From Gavia stellata (lineage: Eukaryota > Chordata > Aves > Gaviiformes > Gaviidae), in NCBI RefSeq assembly GCF_030936135.1, contig NC_082603.1, forward strand, positions 15,034,880-15,098,879: 64,000 bases of DNA, read 5' to 3'. The position numbers and the translations under genes are program-made. Under the pieces are notes generated by a model. It was not told where the DNA came from. It saw nothing but the letters and a program-made list of their open reading frames with translations, and did no database searches. Shown here in pieces: positions 50,601 to 62,600 of this stretch; within the stretch, counting starts at the first letter, position 1, and each line of letters opens with the position of its first letter.

Positions 50601-53600
50601 ACACTTACTGTAGGGATCCCCTTCCGGGGAGATTTAAAAAATATGAGTATTTACTTAGTTATCAGAATGGCTATTGAGCGACTCATAGTTATGTCCCTGG
50701 TAAAACACTAATTTAACATATTTTTAACTCAAATTCTGTTTCCACTTTTGAAGAGACCTTCATCTTGCAGATAATTCAAAGCTAGCATTGTTGAAGAGAA
50801 TAAGCTTTAATGGTTGGAGGCACCCCACATTTTACTCCCCTATAAACTTCCAGGCTACTTAGTCAAAAGTATATTAAAATATAGTGAGAGCCAAAATACA
50901 GAATATAGCTATATATAGGAGCCAGGGTATTGACCCTCAGAACCCTTTATACAAAGAATAAAAAGAGAGTGTTTACCTGACTATAGGATTCACTGCTGCT
51001 GTCGTAGACAGAAGACCCTCCCTGTACAGAAAATAAAAAAAGTTTATTATTTTGGTTGCCTCAAGAGAGAGTTTTCCTTCTTTCAAGGGCAGTATAGGAA
51101 TGAAGATAACAGAAGTCTGTCTTATCTTTACAAACGAGGAAGAACACTTACCTGTCCGTAAGATCCACCAGGATAGAAGGAAGACCCTCCCTGTACAGAA
51201 AACATACATTTACTGTTTTGTAGTTGAAACGTTCTCTCAAGGAAAACTTTTAGACTGTTCCTGTGCAGGCACAGCGACCAAAATATTTACCTGGTTACCG
51301 GAGTAAGAGCTGTGGGAAGAACCTGGGCCCTCCTGAAAGGAAAACACAGACCAGCTGTTTTCTTGCAGACAAGATGAACATTTAAATGACTATATATCCT
51401 GTTCTCACTTTACACCCTTTCTCCCAAATTTCAGCTAACTTCTATGTACCTAAATGAAAATCAATCAACCAATATTGTTAAAGTGGAAGAAGTCTTCTGG
51501 GGGTAATTTTCTTAGCCTGCTGAAACTTGAATTCTGCAAGGAAACTACAGATACCATTCTGTACTGTTTTCTGTCAAACCTCACAATACTTAGGTTACAT
51601 CAGGGTTAATTTAAGTTTTCTGCTCCAAGAGACAACTGTCACATCTGTAATTATAGCATGTCACAGCACCCAGAATATCGGGAGTCCAGAAACCAGGATG
51701 ATGGGAGTCTGTGTTATCCTGGTAAGGGATGAAGAACAACTACCTGTCCATAGGATCCTCCAGGATAGAAGGAAGGCCCTCCCTGTGCAGAAAACAAAAT
51801 GGGTCACTGGTTTATATTTTGCTACTCCTTCAGGGAGGGTTTTAGATGGAGCTTCTGAATAGGGCATTTTATCTGAATGTTTACCTGGTTACCGGAATAT
51901 GTGCTGTGTGAAGAACCTGGGGCTCCCTGAAATGAAAACACAGACTAGCTATTTTCTTGCAAACAGGATGGTGTAAACAGCAATGTACCTGACACTCACT
52001 TTAGGCCAATATTGTTAAAGAACAAGGAACTTTTTATCACTAATTTTCATAGCTAGATGAAAGATCATTCCATGGGGTTGTAAATACAATTTAGTCTTTT
52101 CCTCTGACAGACTTCATGTTGTAAGTTACAAATGGTTGAATCAATTCTTGGGTGTTATATTGCACAACAGCCACTATATGGGGAATATAGGAATGAAGAT
52201 AACAGAAGTCTGTCTTATCTTTACAAACGAGGAAGAACACTTACCTGTCCGTAAGATCCACCAGGATAGAAGGAAGACCCTCCCTGTACAGAAAACATAC
52301 ATTTACTGTTTTGTAGTTGAAATGTTCTCTCAAGGAAACTTTTAGACTGTTCCTGTGCAGGCACAGTGACCAAAATATTTACCTGGTTACCGGAGTAAGA
52401 GCTGTGGGAAGAACCTGGGCCCTCCTGAAAGGAAAACACAGACCAGCTGTTTTCTTGCAGACAAGATGAACATTTAAATGACTATATATCCTGTTCTCAC
52501 TTTACACCCTTTCTCCCAAATTTCAGCTAACTTCTATGTACCTAAATGAAAATCAATCAACCAATATTGTTAAAGTGGAAGAAGTCTTCTGGGGGTAATT
52601 TTCTTAGCCTGCTGAAACTTGAATTCTGCAAGGAAACTACAGATATCATTCTGTACTGTTCTCTGTCAAACCTCACAATACTTAGGTTACATCAGGGTTA
52701 ATTTAAGTTTTCTGCTCCAAGAGACAACTGTCACATCTGTAATTATAGCATGTCACAGCACCCAGAATATCGGGAGTCCAGAAACCAGGATGATGGGAGT
52801 CTGTGTTATCCTGGTAAGGGAAGAAGAACAACTACCTGTCCATAGGATCCTCCAGGATAGAAGGAAGGCCCTCCCTGTGCAGAAAACAAAATGGGTCACT
52901 GGTTTATATTTTGCTACTCCTTCAGGGAGGGTTTTAGATGGAGCTTCTGAATAGGGCATTTTATCTGAATGTTTACCTGGTTACCGGAATATGTGCTGTG
53001 TGAAGAACCTGGGGCTCCCTGAAATGAAAACACAGACTAGCTATTTTCTTGCAAACAGACATTTATGTCAGTGAGTCCATTTCTGAATTTCTATTCTTTC
53101 AAAATATAGCCTTCAAAAAGGACATTACTGCAATCATTAAGAGAGAACACTGGTTATTTTTGTTAGAGACAAGAAAACCTTTAGCAGGTACTTTTCTGTT
53201 CAGGTTAAAATATCTGAAAGAAATAGTAACTTTCCATTTTACTCTTTCTAATCACAGAATCCTATGTCATACCTGGCAGACTCTGTATTTTATAGACGAT
53301 CATGACCCTGATCATGTTTTTAAAAATTGCCAGAGTACTGAACTTCCAAAGTGTAAATAGGGTTTAGGAGAGCAGATTTTTCAGCTCACCACTTGAAGAA
53401 GGAGACTATTTACCAGTACATAACATCCATTATTACTGTCACATCCCCTTTGTATACAAAACAGACAAAGTATTATTCTATGGTTAGACTGCTTCCTCAG
53501 AGACTATTTGTAGACTGAGCTCTTGTCTTTAGATGAAGCTTAGAGAAAAAGTGGAATGATTGCAGTGTGAGGAATTTGGGGATCCACATAAGGAAACCCA

Positions 53601-56600
53601 CTGTTTCCTTTGAAACAATATGGTTTAAATATGTATAGCTTTGACTCTTAATTTATAATCTTTTCCAGGTTTGAAGAGACCTTCATGTAACTCATAGCTT
53701 TTAAGTTTAGAAGAAAGCTTTTTGCAGGAATTTTCCTCCTGGGCTAAAGAATCTTCAAGGAAGTAGGTGACTTACGTGAGATTTGTGAATGCTGGTTTAT
53801 TTATACATATACATCTACCTATACCTTGCTTTTTGCATGCAGAAGAATGAACCTGCCTATCACGGCCAATATGTTTACATGCTAATCTTAGGCACTGCTA
53901 CTGCCATATGTAGAGGACTGGCCATGGACAGAAATTGAATATAATTCTAGTTTTTAATTCATTCTATTCCTTTGCAAAGATCAATGAACTTTACTGCTGG
54001 GTGAAGACAAAGATCACAACTATTGCTACCTAGTTTATCATAAATTAATTCTATCAGCTGATACTATCCCAAACTGAAATACAAGTCTCTTGTGTATCAA
54101 AGCGGACACATCTGCACTGAGAACTGGTTTTCTAACATGTCCAGTTTAGATGTCTTATTTTCTTCATGTTGAACATTATTGTTTGATAGCAACCTAATAC
54201 ACTCTTCTACCCCCAGCCAAACTGTGGTGGCTTGCTGTTAAAAACTAAGCCTCCTTTTGCACCAAAAATTTAAGCATGCAAAGAAAAGGGCCCTATTAGA
54301 ATGAAAACTTGCATAAAGACGTCCATCTTTTTCCTTGGAAATGGATTTGCTTATCTAGCATTACAATCACAGGACAAATAAAAAAGTTTTTCCTCAATGA
54401 AGTTTCAATATTAGTTATTTTAATAGCCTAGCCTGTATTTTAAAACATGTAGGTCATAATTACTGATCAGCCTCAATTATATGAAAAAGGCGGTATTCTA
54501 CCTAACAAAAATTACTGTTGCTATTTGTTAATGACAGTTAAGTTCAGAAAGCAGTAATTTCTTTGTACAATTAGTTTGTTTAAATAGCATGCATTTTTAT
54601 AGACATAATAATCCACAATATGATTCTTGTTGAAATTGAAAACTAAAAAGAATTACACCATTCAAATGGGTTTATATAAATACAGCCTCTGTAAAAGCTT
54701 CAAAAAAGTTTTCAGGGAGACGATAGGTGACTTTAAAATCCATGTTCACCTGGCAAATCCAGGTGAAGCCAGAAGCCTGGTAAAGCTAGCCTATAATGCC
54801 CATGTAACCACGCTCCTTGCGCTTTTTCCTGGCACAGAGGCATTGCCCAAGAGAAAAGTTTATCCAGTGCCACTGATCATGAAATTGCAGTGATTCTCTT
54901 TATGGGAAAGAATAGTTTAAATATTGATTTAAGAGATTATTTTTTGAAGTACTTATCAGATTTTGACATTTTAATCACAATACCTTATTGCACCAATGAA
55001 AAGGACCTAGGCTGGATGCAGTTAAATTCTGTGGTTATTACAGGGTATATTGACTCTGGTTTTTGAAAGTAATGAATAATTGGCACGTAACAGTCAACTG
55101 ACAGAGCATCTGGATTGCCAAGCACAGTTACAGAAAGTTAGTGGCCAAATGGTAATTATGCAGTTAAAGTGGGACTCATTTTTCCATTTCATTGTATGTA
55201 TCCATACTAAGGAATTTATCAATAATGTTTAGTGTTACCCAAGTGTCCATACTTACTAGATGATTAATTCTAAATACTCCATTATGTAGATGAAAGTTTA
55301 AACTCAGGAAAAAGAATTACCTGTCTATTACCACTGCTTCCATCAGGACAAATGCAACCACCCTATAAATTAAAAAAACAAAACAAAACAAAAAACCGGA
55401 AACAATTATTGTTCTGGGAAAGTTTGTCTTATTTCAGATGTGAAACTGTGTTTAGGGGAAGAAAGACTATGGGACTAAAAATTAGCTGTGACCTTTCCTA
55501 TACCTAGAACAAATGAGGGGGCAGCATAGCTCTATACATTTAATGTTTGCTTTGCAAGTTAGACTGATGCTACATCTCTCAGTGCTATATCTCAATGACA
55601 GATACCTCATCAAGAGAGAATTACCTGGGTAGTCAATAGTACAGAGAATCACTATTGTGCTCTCACCAATAAACCATGTGTGCAATTGAAATAGTGTTAA
55701 GAAGTGGTTTTAAAGAGCCATTTCAGATAAATTTAATCTGAACAGGGTCACTTCATGTACAGTTTAATGCATAACATCACCAATCCCCCATGCAAAATTA
55801 CTGGACTTAAACTCTGAATCCTGAATTTAATTAGTTTAATTACCATGAAGCTATCTGGACAAGACTAGATAAAAATAGAGAAAATCCTGACCTGACTACT
55901 TGATCCACCACTGGTTGCAATAAATGATCCACCCTGTGAAGAAACCAATTATTTTTTATAGAACCATTTTATCAGAATCTAACATGTATAAAATTATGTA
56001 GTGAGAAGTAAGGTGACAAACTCTTTGTACTGCTTCCCCGCACCAACAAACATTATCTGTTCAGAACTCTCTGTATGAATCACTGTGAAAGTATAAATTT
56101 GGATGAAACTTAATTAGTGACTGGATACAATACACAGGGAATCTATATCAGGAAAACTAATTAAGAAAACTGTTACTCTCTGGAGCTCAGAGATCTGACT
56201 ACTATTGAATTAGACTTCAAACTCTCTGAGACAGAGGACTATGCTAGTGTTACATCTACATAATGCTGGCCATAGTGGGATTCCAGATCTCTGGGAACCT
56301 GATGGGTACAGTACAAAATATTAAGAAAAATAGAATCAGTTGCAACTCTGGATCAGTTGAATTTCACATAATTCTATAACATATACCCTGCTACAGCAGT
56401 ACATAAGTCTACAGAATATGAAAATTGGACCTACTGTTGTAACAGAAGCATGTAATCACTAAGATGTACCGTGTAACCAAATTCTAAATGAAACAGAATT
56501 ACATATCTGGCCATTACTATCACTAGAGCAGGACTGTTTCTAAAACTACTTCTTTCATGTTTTGCAAACAACTTTTACAAAATGTTATGTAAAGAAACAC

Positions 56601-59600
56601 TGACAATGCTTATCTGCTTAGTGGAGTGAAGGAACAGAGAATACAGTATATTCTGGCCCCATTATCATTATTTACAACTGTGCAAAATTATAACATTATA
56701 GGGAAAATGCTGCCAAATCAAAATAGCATCCTTCAGCACAGATAAATTAATGGAACCTAATTTTCAGAAATGAAATATAATTTATCAGAAAGCTCCTTGC
56801 AATGAGATCATGCAGCAGGCAACTATGTTATTACCTGGAGATTAGTGTGGTTGCTATTTGAAGTAGAAGACTCATTCTGTGGAGAAACAAGAAATTACTC
56901 ATTTTACTGTAAGGGTAATAAATTAAAATACATAGTTCTATTGGGAAAGAACTACCTACCCCTAAACAGAATACTCTGTTAAAGAAACTAGATCCTTATT
57001 CTTCTTTTTGTAGGTAATACAACAAGGAGCTGTAATACCAGCAGTAGTTCAGAAAAAGTGACAAGAATGGTTTACCTGTACATCATAGTCTCTTCTGCTC
57101 AAAACATGTGATGTATCCTGTAAAAAACAAAAGACATTTACTATAAGGAGTTGAAAACTCTATGATGAGTGACAGGCCTTATTTTTTTCCATATTATTTA
57201 TTTACAGCAACTCCAGACTCTTTAATGCATACATTGAGTAGGAATGCCTTATTATAAAATAAAAGGTTATTTGCACGTTATTTTTATAGGCTACTGCTGA
57301 GTCTGACTTGAAGCTATACAATACACACATCTGTATCTCCTCCACAACATGCTGAACACAATACCAAACGTTATTCTTTCTTACTTACATTATTCTATCT
57401 TACTTCAGCTAAAATTTTACCTGTCTTCTGTTTGTATGATACTCATTTAATTTTAACTTTAGGTGGGACCAACACTGTATGTGTGCTTCCTGAAGAACAG
57501 GAATTTTACCTGCCCGATACCTCATAACAGGATTTTCCTGTCTTTTTTCATAGATATACTTCCTTTAAAGTAAATTCACCCAAAGAGCAAACAGCCAAGC
57601 TATTTTATTTTACTTTTTTCCTTACAAAGGTAAATATTAATTACGACAAACAATTAGGGAAAACTTAGGCATAACTGGGACAAATTTGGTATAGTTAGGA
57701 CAAAAACCCTACAAGCAGTGAAAAAAGAAAAAAAAAAAAAATTACTTACTCGGGCAACAACAACTTTCTTGTTTGCACAACCAGAACTCTGTAAAGGATC
57801 AAGAAGCCATTTATTACTTTATAGATGCAGCCATCCACACAAAATACTTTCAGCAAAAATCTACCTAAACTTGTGAAGGTGGCATATTTTGGGACAGGAA
57901 AGCATCCAGAGAATTGACCTCACTTTCACTGAATAACACAGTGGAAAATACTGTATTAGAGTTATTTGAAAATAAAACTAACATTGATAGACTAGCTTTG
58001 GAGCAAGAGAGGAAAGTGTCATTTATCTCCCGAAACCCTGATACTGTACAAATAGGAATCCAAACCACATCAGCCTATTCCTGTGGAACCAATACAAAAT
58101 TCAGACTTAACTGCACCATAAAACACATTTACTAAACAGTGAGGCAGCAAGGTCTCACTTTCTTTTAGTGTTCTTTTCTTTTTTCACAATTCAGCATGAA
58201 ATTGTGAAAGTATAAAACAGTTTGTTTACCAAGCTATGTCTACAGCATATTCAAAGCGTGATTCCAATTTTAGGTAAATTGGCTTGAGTATCAGTAAACA
58301 ATGTAGTAACAAAAGCAAAAAGTTTGTGTCAAGCTCATGACCTGAATTTTGGCCAGTTTCTCAGGAGTTCTGCAATCTGCCATCAGCTGCATGCTGCCAC
58401 AGCTATCATTTTACTATCAGTAAGAGTCTTAAAAAGCATATTCTTCATCTGTTTTCACCTTATTACTCCTTCATCAGAAGTTCCTGCCTAGTGGAGTCTC
58501 CTTCAGCTCAAACACTGTGATTTAGAGAAAAATCGGTGTAATGAAATTTTGGGGTTTTTTTTTGAACATTCCCCACCCTTCTTTGTAAGAATGTTTAGAA
58601 GCAAACTGTTTTAAAATGAAGTCCAGCAATACGCACTGGATAGGGATAACCAAGAGAATAATAGCATCTTTTGTGAGCAAAGGAGGAAGTGATGAGACTC
58701 AAACAGGGCTTACTGCTGAAGGATTTTCTTTTTGCAGAACCTTTTGCATTAAATCTAATGTAATGCATTCAAGGTAAACACAAGCAAAACCAAAAAATAT
58801 TTTCAGAAGGCCTCCTTACTTCCTAGTATACATGTTTGGTGCAGTACTAAAGCACTAGAGAGGAAAAATAGGGAAAATAATAAAGCAGTAAAGTATATGG
58901 CTGACAACTGAAGGCAAGTAGCTGATGACAGAAGGTTACTCTAGATGGCAGTAAAACAAAAGGAGGCTGTAATAGATGGAAAAAGCTTTTCAATGAACAG
59001 AAAGAAGCATGGAAAAATGTCATTCATTTACACAACAGTATATTTGCTTGGTCACGAGCTATCCATGTTAATCACAGTTTCTGCTTGTAGGACAGATGGA
59101 AAGTCTTGACAGAGAGAGTATTATCAGGGGATAAATGTTACTTTACAATACTAGCATATATACAAGTTTAAATCAGAACAAGCAGGAAAAGCTTGAGGCG
59201 GCTACATGCCTCACGTACACAGATGGTTAACTCCCAAATACCTATCCGGTCAAAGTGCATATACTACAAAAAAACCTGTTAGTATATATTCTTAAAAGTA
59301 TTGTGCAGTTTTAAATAATTGTGCAGCAGCCTTGAGAATGACTAGAAGGGACTGATTACAGAGAAATATAACATCAAATAATCTCATTCTTTAATTAACT
59401 TTTTGAAGGGTATTATAAAGCAATCATACACTAAAATTAGAGGCCCACAGGTCTAATGCAGAAGTGTTCAGTTACTAACTCTGTCATTGACCATAAGGTT
59501 TTGAATACTGCAAAAGAAAAAAAAGCACTTACTTGACCATTGGCACTATAGGTAGTGTCATTCTGGAAAAGAATAAATTATTTCCTTCTTCAAGAATTAT

Positions 59601-62600
59601 TTAAATACAGTAAGGTTGCAGAAACCTCATTCTTTCTGATACTGCATACAGACAAACAAAAATAATTTGTTCTTCACATCGTCCACAGCCTTGCCTAAAG
59701 TAGTTTGAAATACTACCATCTGAGTCTGAAAAACATTTTAATAGCAACTTTAGAGTGGTAGAAATGTAACATGAAAAGCAGTGGAATATCTACCACTGTA
59801 TTTCTCTTCTTTCTTTCATTGTATGTATTTAAAGCTTGTCTATGGGATTTTCTTTTTTTTTTTAAATTACTGTAAAATGTATCCTTAGATTTTCGGCAAA
59901 ATCTTCTGTTAGTGCAAAGCCACTGAAATCTCTTAATCTATATTTAATTTCATCAAGTTAAATGCATTTAAAAGCACAAAATGTATCTGTAAACACTTGA
60001 CAATTTTCAGTAAGAAAACATGCTGTTGCTGAAACAGCTATTAGTGTGGGAATTCTTTCTGGATCATTCTGCTCACAAGACTGCATCTAGCAGCGCAATA
60101 TTTTCCCATCTACGTAAAAAATGTTGTGATGAAAATACATTGGAGAAAGCATACTCACATCATCACAAGCATTGGGATTATCATCTGAGAAATCCTGTGA
60201 ATCCTAGAAGAACATCAGATAACAGTTAGTTCCTCACAAAAATGGATTGTTAAAAATACACTTTGATGTTGTACTCTGCAAGATAGAATTGAGGCTCATG
60301 CAAAGAAAAAGCTGCTGAGTTAAATTAAAGTAAGATCTTTAGAAAGAAAATAAGGAGCCAAATACATGGCTGCAATAGTTCCATTCTTCAGTAACAGAAA
60401 AAAACCAAACAATAAAAAAAAAAAGAGCACAGAAACTATTATGTTTTATAACATCTATGAGAAAGATGATGCAGGAACTACAAAGATTAGCACAAGATGA
60501 TATATAACTAGGAAAAAGAATGAACTAGTTACCTGACTATCATAATAGCTGTCTGAGGAGGATGATCCACCCTTTAACAACACCAGAGAAAATTAGAATA
60601 TAGAAAACCTGATTTTGAGCACAAGTTAAGCTTGTATGAAATGACATACAAGTAGGGAAATAGAGCATTACTTACTTGGCCACCACCATAGTTTTGTGAG
60701 AAGGATCCACCCTATAAAAGGAACAAATATAAAACCTACTTCAGAAGAAACCGTGATTTTGTTTGGGGGCTGTAAAGCTGGAATAAACAATTGCCTGGGA
60801 TTCCTTTGAACAAATACAGCTTTCCAGATATCTAGATAACTTATCAGATATGATAAAAATTCTTACCAGGAGAAAATCAAGGTCTACCTACCTGGTTGCC
60901 ACCATAATTTTGTGAGGATGATGGTCTACTCTGCTAACAACAACAACAAAATTAGAATTAATATTACAGTACTGCAGATCGGACATTGTTCAGCCAACGT
61001 GGAACCTGTGTTAAGTAAAACGTCAGTGGGAGGAAGTAATAATCTAGTACTTACTTGGCTACCACCATAGTTTTGTGAGGAGTATGATCCACCCTGTGAA
61101 AACAAAACAGCAACAGTTATCATGCTGGAGAACTGAATTTGATCAGAATCCACAGAGCTAGCTTTATCAGGTTGCCAAGTTCTTTCTATGTAAGTGGAAT
61201 TTCAGGGCTGATAAAAAGTATATTTGAAGAGAATGAGTTACAGGCTGGAGCTGGGGAAACTCTGCAAGAGTCTATACCCTCCAGAGCAAGAAAACTATAC
61301 TCTGGATTAGAACTGATTATAAAGTTTTTACCAATGTGTAAGAAAGAGCTACCTACCTGACCACCCTGTGATCCATCCTGTAAATTAGGCAAAAATTATG
61401 CATGTTTTAGACACTTACTGTTAGGCTATGGATTATTTTTAATGAAAGCTGCTTAGGAATAGTAAGGAGCCGAGGCAAATATACAATATAGATATGATTT
61501 CTAATGTAGTAAGCATAGATTGCCAATAGTGCAAAGGTAAATACTACATGAGACATGTCAAGGAACCACAAACATTTATCTTTAAGTAATACCTAGTACA
61601 CTGATGAGTTTCATTCTGAACAGTCTCTAGAGAATGTATCTTTTTTTCTCCTGTAGAAAACCTAATTTATACAAATGGAATGAAAAATTCCCCTGCTAGA
61701 ATTATGACACAGAAAGCTGTGAGACACAGTGGCCTTGAGCAAAAGGTTTCAAATAAAACACTATGTTTCAACATGCCCTCTTTAGAAAAGGAATGTAACT
61801 CCTCCAAGTGAAGAGACATTTGTAGAAGTATTAGTGTCAAAAGTGCCCAATAAGAACAGTGAAATCCTGAGCTATCAAAGTGAGTGGGATATTTGCCCTT
61901 CACTAAAATGGGGCTGAGACTTCATCCAGAAGAGGCAAAGAAACATTATATGAAAAGTATTATCTTTCCATGTTCTAGCAGTTTTTAGAACAAAATCTAA
62001 GTGTTTCCTTTAGTCTTAGAAAGGAATAGCTCCTCTATAAAAAAAAAACCTTGAAAAGCTATTATAAAATAATACAATTATATACCTATATAATATATTA
62101 TTCTTTCAAGTTGCAATAATATATTACATACAGTGTATTGTATATACTATACTACATTATAATAAATTATAGCAACATCTATATTTGTTTATTTATAAAT
62201 ACAGTATATATTTATATTGCTAAACCACATTATTTGTTAATACAATGAATCTATCCAATTTTTTTATTTCTTGTGAAAAATCAGTAAGAATCAAGAGAAA
62301 TGTCACAAATAAAAAAAAAAAAGCGATAACTATTGCTGTTTCCTTACCAATTTTTAAAATTTACAGAGATTGTTTCTTTAAACATAGCAGACATCTTTTA
62401 GGATAGTGTTTTTTAGAGTTCCAACACTGAAACTTGTAACAAATACACATGTAGCTATCTATACTTCACTGCACAAACTGAATAAATTGTTAAGCCAGTC
62501 TCTTTCATGAACCTCAAGTGGCAGTCCTAAAATATTTTCTGACTTTTGGTGCAAAAAGTCCACAGAGAGGCTGGTGAGCTCCAGTCCTGATTTAAGTAGT

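Larger units (their letters stand above)
51093..51966. repeat. Four-exon duplication block, copy 1
   Basis: 874 bp containing e18-e21, matching 52186-53058 with about half a dozen substitutions and a one-base indel. Within the block, the e18/e19 and e20/e21 pairs are themselves older copies of each other. Confidence 0.93.
52186..53058. repeat. Four-exon duplication block, copy 2
   Basis: 873 bp containing e14-e17. Separated from copy 1 by 219 bp (51967-52185), which resembles an older, diverged copy of the inter-pair intron around 51367-51660. Confidence 0.93.

Noticed and set aside
50600-50640. GTAAGTGTC donor-like site beside the T homopolymer
   Set aside because: No acceptor giving a phase-0 exon with family-like peptide.
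51527-52954. Paired 111-codon plus-strand open frames (51527-51862 and 52619-52954)
   Set aside because: Shadows of the duplicated block, antisense to exons e15 and e19, without splice or start support.
54751-54777. Possible 27-nt microexon (ASGFTWICQ)
   Set aside because: AG and GT borders and phase fit, but there is no real pyrimidine tract and the peptide is unlike the family.
57510-57537. AG-bounded 28-nt segment with a GTAAAA donor
   Set aside because: Length not a multiple of three and the acceptor tract is purine-rich.
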